From contig CAYJFK010000060.1 in NCBI GenBank assembly GCA_964369475.1, forward strand, positions 1 to 14,589: a stretch of 14,589 nt of DNA, in the 5' to 3' direction. This DNA comes from CAYJFK01 sp964369475. Lineage in GTDB: Bacteria > Bacillota > Clostridia > Oscillospirales > Feifaniaceae. Of the stretch, positions 7,976 through 13,546 are shown piece by piece. Numbering within the stretch: the stretch's first letter is position 1; each line of letters begins with the position of its first letter. Under the pieces are notes generated by a model, which worked only from the letters and a program-made list of their open reading frames with translations, was not told the origin of the DNA and searched no databases. The translations under genes and the position numbers were made by a program.

Positions 7976-8290
7976 CTATTTCATTTCCATAAGTTCAATT
8001 ATCATGCCGTCCTTTTTAATAAAGCAAAGGTAGGAGTCGCCATTGTCCATTTTGGGAACAAGAACGCTGTCGGCCATCTTTACATACTCGTCGATCGAAT
8101 CTACCTTAGCGGCGACATGTGGGTTGTAGTGAAGCTCTTCGGGGAAGATTGTGCCGGGCATAAATCTAACATATTCTATTGCAAAGGGGCTTAGCTCGGG
8201 AGGGGTAACAAATATTTTTGCGCCCTCTACATAGATTTCGCCCTCTTTTTCCTGTGTTGTGGGTAAACCGATATGTACTACTTCAAACAT
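7976..8290 (-). CDS. Small VOC/glyoxalase-fold protein, last gene of the operon
   Basis: This 104-residue cytosolic protein looks like a vicinal-oxygen-chelate (glyoxalase/epimerase) domain. The N-terminal strand FEVVHIGLP begins the fold. The second half, NPHVAAKVDSIDEYV then GDSYLCFIKKDGMIIELME, matches the usual VOC pattern of His on one strand and Glu on the last (His6, His58 and Glu99 are candidate metal ligands). The fold call rests on pattern only. VOC enzymes isomerise, epimerise or cleave small carbonyl compounds, and a sugar-derived phosphate intermediate is a reasonable substrate given the upstream aldolase and kinase genes. The ATG has GGAGG seven bases upstream and the gene lies 18 bases after the aldolase. 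In size and position it parallels LsrG of enterics, although LsrG has a different fold. Confidence 0.75.
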   Translation of the reverse strand: MFEVVHIGLPTTQEKEGEIYVEGAKIFVTPPELSPFAIEYVRFMPGTIFPEELHYNPHVAAKVDSIDEYVKMADSVLVPKMDNGDSYLCFIKKDGMIIELMEMK

Positions 8291-8308
8291 AATAGTTCCT
8301 CCGTAAAT

Positions 8309-9190
8309 TTAAGAGTTTTTAATTTCCAAGAATAGCTCGTATGCCTGCTCGGCAGTATAGTTTTCGTGAACGATCTTACCGATAGCTGTCGCCATGCCGA
8401 GAGGGGACTCAGACTGGAATATGTTTCTTCCCATGTCGACTCCCTTAGCACCTTCGGACATTGCTCTATACGACATCTCAAGAGCATCCTTCTCGGGCGT
8501 TTTCTTGCCGCCTGCAATAACGATCGGTACAGGGCAAGTAGAAGCGACCTTCTCGAACCCTTCGCAGTAGTAGCTCTTAATAACGTGTGCGCCATGCTCT
8601 GCAAGCACTCTTGTAGCGAGCATGAAGTATCTGTCGGTTCTCTCGAGCTCTTTGCCGACTGCAGTTATTGCCATAACAGGCATACCGTATCTCTCGCCGC
8701 TGTCGACCGCTCTGCAAAGCGTCTCGAGCGAAGCCGCCTCGCCTGTTCCGCCTACAAAGCACTGAACAGCAAGGCAATCTGCATTAATTCTAAGGGCATC
8801 TTCCATATCTGCTCCAAGACCGGAGCCTACACTCATGTCGTCGAAGAATATCGTTGCATCGTGAGTTGCTCTAAGGCAAATGCCCTTATTCATCGAAGGG
8901 TCGATAGATGTTCTAAGTGCGCCACGTGTGCCCATTAAAACGTCGACCTGAGAGATTAGCGGCGGAATTGCAATGTCAAGACGTTCAAGACCTGCCGTTG
9001 CGCCCATTATGTAGCCGTGGTCAAATGCAAGCATTACCGTGTTTCCGGTGTCTTGTCTGAATATTTTAGAAAGCCTGTTCTTCATGCCCCAGCCTGTATG
9101 CCCGAGCCCCTTTACATGAAAACCTGTCGTTACAGGTGCTACATCTAAATGATAGTCCTTTGCTATCTTGTTTCCGTATGCGTCAGCCAT
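8309..9190 (-). CDS. LsrF-like class I aldolase/thiolase (DeoC/FbaB fold)
   Basis: This 293-residue TIM-barrel protein closely resembles E. coli LsrF, the thiolase that splits phosphorylated 3-hydroxypentane-2,4-dione with CoA into acetyl-CoA and DHAP. Shared blocks include LSKIF, TVMLAFDHGY (52-60), GLERLDI, DVLMGTRG, the VIKSYY strand with the catalytic-type Lys205 (Lys203 in LsrF), CPVPIVIAGGKK (219-230) and GVDMGRNIFQS (250-260). The last is the phosphate-binding strand, so a phosphorylated substrate is expected. I start at ATG 9190, where GGAG lies eight bases upstream and the protein begins MADAYG like LsrF (MADLDD). Sixteen bases separate it from the DhaK-like gene, whose product may supply its substrate. 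Whether it uses CoA or acts as a plain DHAP-forming aldolase cannot be read from sequence. Confidence 0.9.
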   Translation of the reverse strand: MADAYGNKIAKDYHLDVAPVTTGFHVKGLGHTGWGMKNRLSKIFRQDTGNTVMLAFDHGYIMGATAGLERLDIAIPPLISQVDVLMGTRGALRTSIDPSMNKGICLRATHDATIFFDDMSVGSGLGADMEDALRINADCLAVQCFVGGTGEAASLETLCRAVDSGERYGMPVMAITAVGKELERTDRYFMLATRVLAEHGAHVIKSYYCEGFEKVASTCPVPIVIAGGKKTPEKDALEMSYRAMSEGAKGVDMGRNIFQSESPLGMATAIGKIVHENYTAEQAYELFLEIKNS

Positions 9191-9206
9191 TTGTATTCTC
9201 CAATTC

Positions 9207-10205
9207 TTATTTATTAAGTGCAAAAGATTTTGCAGGTGTATTCCAGTATTTTAGGAATTCATCGTCCCACTTTGCAAGGTTTAGCTGAAAACCTGCCTGC
9301 TCTTGAACTGTTAGCAGGTTGCCTGCCATGTTTGCCACAACTTCCATGCCTAAGCCTGTTAGGTAGTCTACACAGTCGTTAAGCAAAATAAACTGCTCCA
9401 TAAGCGTTGTTGCACCCGAGCCGTTAACCATAACAAATACCTTGTCGCCCTTAGCGAGCGGAATGTCGTTTACAAGTGCATTTGCCATTATCTCGACAGT
9501 CTCTTTTGCAGTCTTCATGGGCTGACGTCCACCGCCGCCCTCGCCGTGCTGACCCATGCCGATCTCCATATCGGTATCGCCAAGATCGCCAAAGGATGCG
9601 CCGTTTGCAGGGTGAGTTGCACTGCGAGCCGCAACGGCAATTGTTGCCATGCTATCTGCATATCTCTGTGCAAGAGTTGCGATCTCCTCGAGCGACTTGC
9701 CATCCTTAGCGGCTGCTGCTGCGATGTGGTATAGAGGAATTGCACCACCAAGCCCACGACGGTTTTCACCATCCGAACGGGGAGCATTGGAAATGTCCTC
9801 TTGCGTTACGACCTTCATAACATTCATACCTGCTTTTTTGCAGAGCTTCATTGTCATCTCGCCTGTAAGCATATCGCCTGCGTGGTTTAGCACTAAAAGT
9901 AAAACACCCTTGCCTTTATCTGCCATCTTAACGGCCTCAAAAACTGCCTGTGCGCTCGGTGCCGCAAAAACATCGCCGGGGACAGAAATATCAAGCATAC
10001 CATCGCCTACAAAGCCCGAAACAGCAGGCTCGTGACCTGTGCCGCCAAAGGCGACTATTGTAACTCTGTCGGCATCCTTTAGCGCCTTGGAAACAACAAT
10101 GTTGTTGTCTAGAACATCGACATAATCAGCGGCCGCTATTGCGTAGCCCTTCATTAGCTCGTTTGTTAGGTTTTCGGGGTTGTTGATAAACTTTTTCATG
10201 ACCAT
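9207..10205 (-). CDS. dhaK: DhaK-like dihydroxyacetone kinase, substrate-binding subunit
   Basis: This 332-residue cytosolic protein is the ketose-binding half of a DhaK/DhaL kinase. In the family, a histidine binds the substrate carbonyl covalently while DhaL donates the phosphate. The His is in GMGQHGEGG (His220), and GGTGHEP (54-60) and NHAGDM (107-112, Asp111) supply the other active-site residues (compare E. coli His56, Asp109, His218). The site blocks deviate from the usual family text: the second His of GHEPAH is Val, GEPG is GEGG, and NYTGD is NHAGD. The real substrate may therefore be another ketose such as a tetrulose or pentulose. I start at ATG 10205, with AGGAG ten bases upstream; ATG 10199 is an alternative. 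It follows the DhaL-like gene by 28 bases. Confidence 0.9.
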   Translation of the reverse strand: MVMKKFINNPENLTNELMKGYAIAAADYVDVLDNNIVVSKALKDADRVTIVAFGGTGHEPAVSGFVGDGMLDISVPGDVFAAPSAQAVFEAVKMADKGKGVLLLVLNHAGDMLTGEMTMKLCKKAGMNVMKVVTQEDISNAPRSDGENRRGLGGAIPLYHIAAAAAKDGKSLEEIATLAQRYADSMATIAVAARSATHPANGASFGDLGDTDMEIGMGQHGEGGGGRQPMKTAKETVEIMANALVNDIPLAKGDKVFVMVNGSGATTLMEQFILLNDCVDYLTGLGMEVVANMAGNLLTVQEQAGFQLNLAKWDDEFLKYWNTPAKSFALNK

Positions 10206-10233
10206 AATACTTTTTCTCCTCTGCAAATATATT

Positions 10234-10854
10234 TTAGTTATTAACTGATAAACTCATTCCCTCAAAAAAACACTTCATAGAAACAGCGCCTGCATCGGGT
10301 GTGCCTATTGTCTGCTCTTTATAGCTCTTTGCTCGTCCAAATTTTGAGGCAAAACCTTCGCTCGCCTTAGCACCTGCCACAGCGGCATCTGCGCCTGCCT
10401 TCATAATATCTTTTATATTACCATCTGCATTTTGAATTGCATCGACTGCCGGTATTAAAGAATCCATCATTGTTTTGTCGCCGACCTTAGCCTTAGATAG
10501 CTCGGAGAGTGTTTCGCACCCTTGGCGGAAGATTTCTTTAAACTCTGCTTGATTGACAGCATCTTTTTCGGGGGCACCTTCGCCCATGCCTTCAAAGAGT
10601 GTACTCCAAAGTGGTACTGCACTTCCGCCGCTTATAGACATTAACGACATGGAAATGTCGTCTAATAATGCCTTAAATGTGCTATCGTCGCCCGACTCTG
10701 CTATGAAGTTTTTTATGTTTTTCATAACCTTTGTCATTGTTATTCCGTGATCGGCATCGCCAAACTTGGCATCGATTGCAGTGAGCTCCTCCTCGGCCAC
10801 AATGACCGCATCACAGCCGCAAGCTATCATTTCTTTAAACTGTTTTAAATCCAA
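10234..10854 (-). CDS. dhaL: DhaL-like kinase subunit (nucleotide-binding)
   Basis: This 206-residue protein is the phosphate-donating partner of the DhaK-like subunit. The magnesium/nucleotide Asp cluster is in IDAKFGDADHG (Asp28, 33, 35). GGSAVPLWSTLF (76-87), GDKTMMD (125-131), GRAKSY (173-178) and PDAGAVS (186-192) match the remaining DhaL motifs. In PTS-type systems DhaL keeps bound ADP that is rephosphorylated by DhaM. No DhaM gene is in this window, so either it lies elsewhere or this pair uses ATP directly. The start codon is TTG, chosen because AAGGAGG lies eight bases upstream; the next in-frame ATG (residue 9) has no such site. It is the first gene of the DhaL-DhaK-LsrF-VOC operon, under a promoter with several dyads. 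Confidence 0.92.
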   Translation of the reverse strand: MDLKQFKEMIACGCDAVIVAEEELTAIDAKFGDADHGITMTKVMKNIKNFIAESGDDSTFKALLDDISMSLMSISGGSAVPLWSTLFEGMGEGAPEKDAVNQAEFKEIFRQGCETLSELSKAKVGDKTMMDSLIPAVDAIQNADGNIKDIMKAGADAAVAGAKASEGFASKFGRAKSYKEQTIGTPDAGAVSMKCFFEGMSLSVNN

Positions 10855-10878
10855 TAGAAAAACCTCCTTTTTGATTGA

Positions 10879-10890
10879 TTACATATGTAA
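10879..10890. promoter_or_regulatory. Operator candidate O1, TTACATATGTAA
   Basis: A perfect 12-bp palindrome lies just upstream of the DhaL-like ribosome binding site, about 20-30 bases downstream of the predicted start of transcription. The same 12-mer recurs 160 bp away, centre to centre, at 11039-11050. Two copies flanking one promoter next to a SorC-type regulator gene make it a likely SorC operator. Confidence 0.65.
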
Positions 10891-10892
10891 CT

Positions 10893-10924
10893 TGATACTA
10901 TTTAAGCACAAATTTATAGTATCA
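10893..10924. promoter_or_regulatory. Inverted repeat over the -10 of the DhaL promoter
   Basis: TGATACTAT (10893-10901) and ATAGTATCA (10916-10924) are perfect 9-bp arms with a 14-bp spacer, centres 23 bp apart (about two helical turns). One arm covers the predicted -10 hexamer. The geometry suits a dimeric or tetrameric repressor. Confidence 0.55.
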
Positions 10925-10945
10925 TAATTTACTTTATTATGTCAA
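10916..10945 (-). promoter_or_regulatory. Promoter of the dhaL-dhaK-aldolase-VOC operon
   Basis: The minus strand has a consensus -35 TTGACA (10940-10945), an 18-bp spacer and an extended -10 TGATACTAT (hexamer 10916-10921). Transcription should start near 10909, giving a leader of about 55 bases that contains operator candidate O1. Confidence 0.7.
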
Positions 10946-10994
10946 TAATAAAATATAAATAATAGCAAATAACAGTAAAATTTAACAACTATCT

Positions 10995-11007
10995 TGTGCA
11001 TTGCACA
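10995..11007. promoter_or_regulatory. Palindrome TGTGCATTGCACA upstream of the promoter
   Basis: TGTGCA-T-TGCACA is a perfect odd-length palindrome centred about 58 bp upstream of the -35 element of the DhaL operon. It may bind a second regulator. It does not match the CcpA cre consensus. Confidence 0.35.
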
Positions 11008-11028
11008 TTATTTTATGGTTTTACTAAA

Positions 11029-11060
11029 AACGCTTTAGTTACATATGTAACTAAAGCGTT
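11029..11060 (-). terminator. Perfect 32-bp palindrome: terminator-like hairpin with embedded operator O2
   Basis: Positions 11029-11060 form a perfect palindrome with no mismatches. Its centre is the operator candidate GTTACATATGTAAC (11038-11051). It overlaps the TAG stop of the SorC gene (11051-11053), and on the minus strand is followed by TTT from the A run 11026-11028. It can therefore be both a transcript-ending hairpin for the regulator and a protein-binding site upstream of the DhaL promoter. Confidence 0.6.
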
Positions 11061-11977
11061 AATCGCTCTACTATTTTTTCGGCCGTTTGCTCTGTAATAA
11101 TTATCTTTGTAAAAAGCTTTGTGTTAAGTGCGCCGATAATGGCTTGCTCCTGATTGTTCTTTAAACATAGCGCAACATTATCCTTGCTCGCCGCAAGCTT
11201 TTCGACCTCTGCTTGTATAACAATATCTTCCTTTGCCTCTATAAAATTGCCATCTATATCGTAGTAATGTGCAAGAAAGCGGCCAACGCATCCTTCTGCG
11301 CCGAGTTTAGAGCCGAACCTTATCGAGGTTGCAAGATCAGGGGTTGTGTATATTGTTGAAATATTCAAAAGGTTTATATCGGAAATTTCCCATAAGCTTT
11401 CTATCTTTTGGTAGAGCTCAGTAGCTTTATACAAGCTCTTTTCCTCGCTCGATGCAAGAAGTGCAGGCAGATATAGATAATTTGCCTTAAGGTCACTTCC
11501 GGCGGCAATGCTACGCACAAGTTCGTCTGTGTGATAGCTGCGATATGTCGCCTTAAAGCCACCGATCAACGGGAAGATCTCGCCTGTCACGGTAATCTTG
11601 TAGCCATTTTCGATATAGTCGGTAAACTCACCTATAACAGAGCCGCAGCCGATGCCGACACGAATAGGGGACTCTCTTTTTAAAAGCTTTGCTATCTCGC
11701 TCATAAATTCTTGCTTTTGATCTTCTTCCGATATTATGATAACATCCTTTAAATTAAAATAACTTGCGATTTTTTCCATTAGTATAGTCTTTTTGCTTTG
11801 AAGGTTGTTTATCTTAACTGTAACAATGCCAAGCTCTTTGGCCTCTCTTAGAAGCTTGGAAACCATAGGCCTTGAAACCCCAATATCTCTTGCGATCTCG
11901 TTCTGGCTAAGGTCAGCCTCATAATACATTCTAGCAACCTTTGTTAGCCTTGCTATCTTCTTTTCGTTTAGGGACAT
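11051..11977 (-). CDS. SorC/LsrR-family sugar-responsive transcriptional regulator
   Basis: This 308-residue regulator has an N-terminal helix-turn-helix (about 24-45, LSQNEIARDIGVSRPMVSKLL) and a C-terminal SorC sugar-binding domain (about 60-305). GIGCGSVIGEF near 114 and GRFLAHYYDIDGNFI near 233 are recognisable family blocks, as is the closing segment ALNTKLFTKIIITEQTAEKIV. SorC proteins are usually tetramers that bind a phosphorylated sugar and then release DNA. LsrR, the AI-2 regulator, belongs to this family. It is transcribed in the same direction as the DhaL-DhaK operon and lies directly upstream, so that operon is the obvious target. The ligand is probably the phosphorylated product of the kinase. 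The ATG has AGGAG five bases upstream. Confidence 0.93.
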   Translation of the reverse strand: MSLNEKKIARLTKVARMYYEADLSQNEIARDIGVSRPMVSKLLREAKELGIVTVKINNLQSKKTILMEKIASYFNLKDVIIISEEDQKQEFMSEIAKLLKRESPIRVGIGCGSVIGEFTDYIENGYKITVTGEIFPLIGGFKATYRSYHTDELVRSIAAGSDLKANYLYLPALLASSEEKSLYKATELYQKIESLWEISDINLLNISTIYTTPDLATSIRFGSKLGAEGCVGRFLAHYYDIDGNFIEAKEDIVIQAEVEKLAASKDNVALCLKNNQEQAIIGALNTKLFTKIIITEQTAEKIVERLTL

Positions 11978-12037
11978 AATAACTCCTATAAATTCTTTGA
12001 CATGCTTGAAATAATATATAAGCTTTTTTGTGCTTTT

Positions 12038-12053
12038 GTTACAAGATCGTAAC
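12038..12053. promoter_or_regulatory. Operator-like dyad GTTAC-N6-GTAAC upstream of the SorC gene
   Basis: The half-sites GTTAC and GTAAC, identical to the ends of operator O2, occur here with a 6-bp instead of 4-bp spacer, about 60-75 bases before the SorC start codon. It abuts the 46-bp palindrome. It may be an autoregulatory site, but the altered spacing lowers confidence. Confidence 0.35.
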
Positions 12054-12097
12054 CATGCTTTGAAACGACAGTGCGCACTGTCGTTTCAAAGCATGGT
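12052..12097. repeat. Perfect 46-bp palindrome in the enolase-SorC intergenic region
   Basis: Bases 12052-12097 form a perfect inverted repeat of two 23-base arms with no spacer, centred on AGTGCGCACT at 12074/12075. It lies 87 bases after the enolase gene stop and 74 bases before the SorC start. Neither strand has a following T run, so it is not a standard terminator. In RNA it would be a very stable hairpin; in DNA it could extrude as a cruciform. Possible roles are a binding site, a 3'-end stabiliser, a leader hairpin or a remnant of a small mobile repeat. Confidence 0.8.
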
Positions 12098-12155
12098 ATG
12101 ACATGACCTTAATAAATCAGTTCGTAGTTTGTGAGCGTGATACTACTTAGTTTTA

Positions 12156-12164
12156 ATTATAACA
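12156..12164 (-). promoter_or_regulatory. Possible extended -10 promoter for the SorC gene
   Basis: The minus strand reads TGTTATAAT here, just after the enolase gene stop. If used, the SorC mRNA would have a leader of about 170 bases containing the 46-bp palindrome. No clear -35 is seen. Confidence 0.35.
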
Positions 12165-12184
12165 TTAATTTTAGAGTTTTAGAC

Positions 12185-13363
12185 CTATGAAATTGTAACC
12201 AAGTCGCAATTTGCATAAGCGTGCTCTGATATTTCATTGCCAAGCCCCGGAAGTTCTGGCACTTTGAATTTGCCGTTTTCGGGTTGATAGTCGTGAATGC
12301 ATATTTTTATATTTTCGGGGGAGAGGCAATATGTGTGGTGCTCGTGAATAACAAAGTTTGGAATTGCGCATTCGAGATGAAGTGCCGCCGCTGTTGACAA
12401 TGGGCTACCGCAGGCATGAACCTGTACGCCGACATCAAAAGTATAGGCCATGTCGCAAACTTTTTTGCACTCTGTAATGCCGCCGCCCGTGCCAACATCG
12501 GGCTGAATAACTTGGATAGCATCGATTTTGAAATATTCGATATACTGCCAACGAGTGTAAATTCTCTCGCCCGTAGCGATCGGAATTCCCGTTTGATCGT
12601 GTACAAATTTTGTAAGTTGCGGTGTGGGGGTAGTTGGTTCTTCGTAGTAGAATATGTTGTACTTAGCAAGGATTTTGCCAAGTTGCGAGGCGCACTGCGC
12701 ATCTGTAAAGGAGTGGTTTTCCACAATTATATCAACATCGGGGCCGACCGCCTCACGAACTGCACGCACTCTGCCTTCTACAATTTTCAAATTTTTAGGG
12801 CTTATCAGGCCGATACGGTCTAAGTCGCCATACTTTGTGCCATCCGGTGCAAATGTAAAGAAATCGACCTTTACACAGTCGTACCCCTCCGCAACGGCCT
12901 TTCTTGCCTCCCTTGCATAGTCTTCTTCTGTAAGTTGAGGTATAATATCAGGCCCCCAACCAAATTGAAGTTGACTTGCATAAGCACGTATGTTATCTCG
13001 TCTTTTGCCGCCGAGCAGTTTGTATATCGGCACGCCAAACTTTTTGCCCTTAATGTCCCAAAGGGCAATGTCTATTGCACTAATTCCGGCAAATATAACA
13101 GGTCCACCGCCCTGACCCCAGAAGGTCGAACGATACAATTTGTCCCATATCGTCTCGTGGTCGAGAGGATCCATGCCGATAATAAGCTTAGCAAAATTCT
13201 GAACCATACCAAATGCCGCAAATTGTGCTTCACCATAAGCCAAAGCCGCTTCGCCATCTCCGTAAATGCCTTCGTCGGTGTAAATTCTGCAAACGATCGG
13301 TCTCCAGTGGCCGCCCTTTAGCCCTGTTTTTAGGTGCAAGATGTCTACCTTTGTTATTTTCAT
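12185..13363 (-). CDS. Enolase-superfamily acid-sugar dehydratase-like protein (MR subgroup)
   Basis: This 392-residue enzyme belongs to the mandelate racemase/muconate lactonizing group, most like D-galactonate and related acid-sugar dehydratases, which remove water from an aldonate to give a 2-keto-3-deoxy acid. After the capping domain (about 1-125), the barrel carries magnesium ligand candidates Glu215 (VENHS), Glu241 (YYEEP) and Glu266 in GERIYTRW. His217 on the third strand forms an ExH pair like the DxH of galactonate dehydratase. Asp289 (QPDVGTGGG) and His316 (VQVHACGS) form the usual His-Asp dyad. The second-strand KxK of racemases is KVD (165-167). The Asp-to-Glu ligand change is unusual. 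I start at ATG 13363, with AAAGGAGG five bases upstream. It is monocistronic, but its neighbours suggest a shared catabolic role. Confidence 0.88.
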   Translation of the reverse strand: MKITKVDILHLKTGLKGGHWRPIVCRIYTDEGIYGDGEAALAYGEAQFAAFGMVQNFAKLIIGMDPLDHETIWDKLYRSTFWGQGGGPVIFAGISAIDIALWDIKGKKFGVPIYKLLGGKRRDNIRAYASQLQFGWGPDIIPQLTEEDYAREARKAVAEGYDCVKVDFFTFAPDGTKYGDLDRIGLISPKNLKIVEGRVRAVREAVGPDVDIIVENHSFTDAQCASQLGKILAKYNIFYYEEPTTPTPQLTKFVHDQTGIPIATGERIYTRWQYIEYFKIDAIQVIQPDVGTGGGITECKKVCDMAYTFDVGVQVHACGSPLSTAAALHLECAIPNFVIHEHHTYCLSPENIKICIHDYQPENGKFKVPELPGLGNEISEHAYANCDLVTIS

Positions 13364-13425
13364 AATGCCCTCCTTTGTTTTTGCTACTTGCCAGAAAGTG
13401 GTCAAATAGCTCTTAGCTATATATT

Positions 13426-13442
13426 ACATTATATATTAATGT
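13426..13442. promoter_or_regulatory. Inverted repeat in the enolase gene promoter
   Basis: ACATTA-TATAT-TAATGT is a perfect dyad with 6-bp arms. On the minus strand it overlaps the candidate promoter: -35 TTGGAC near 13446-13451 and either TAATAT or TATAAT as the -10. It could be an operator different from the TTACATATGTAA sites, or just AT-rich chance. Confidence 0.4.
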
Positions 13443-13462
13443 TTGTCCAATACTAAATTAAC

Positions 13463-13510
13463 AAAACCCTTCTTTTAAGCAAAATAATCGGTTTAAAAGA
13501 AGGGTTTTTT
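13463..13510 (-). terminator. Terminator of the DegV gene (potentially bidirectional)
   Basis: A perfect 16-bp stem, AAAACCCTTCTTTTAA (13463-13478) with its complement (13493-13508), has a 14-nt loop. It lies about 37 bases after the DegV stop. The strongest T run is on the plus strand; on the minus strand the arm itself ends in TTTTG, which still suits termination. Confidence 0.8.
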
Positions 13511-13546
13511 AGTTTATTAGTATGTTATAAAACTTGACTATTGTGG

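Noticed and set aside
7910..8194. A 94-codon plus-strand open frame opposite the VOC-like gene
   Set aside because: It overlaps the VOC-like gene almost entirely, starts between terminator dyads, and its translation resembles no family. The minus-strand frame has GGAGG, family-like sequence and operon spacing.
8278..8938. Long frames of 108 and 190 codons in other frames across the LsrF-like gene
   Set aside because: They are Cys/Arg-rich low-complexity translations that lie entirely inside a strongly conserved gene.
9476..10035. Several open frames of 60-130 codons antisense or out of frame within the DhaK-like gene
   Set aside because: They are shadows of a GC-richer, conserved coding sequence; none has a ribosome binding site or recognisable product.
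11026..11040. A CcpA cre-like sequence near TAAAAACGCTTTAG
   Set aside because: It has about three mismatches to the cre consensus at key positions, and is explained by being part of the 32-bp palindrome.
11997..12025. A plus-strand TTGACA followed by AT-rich -10-like sequence just upstream of the SorC gene
   Set aside because: No plus-strand gene follows, and the match is to a lone -35 in AT-rich DNA.
12307..13321. Frames of 61-139 codons overlapping the enolase-like gene on both strands
   Set aside because: They are shadow frames; the enolase reading has complete superfamily motifs from end to end.
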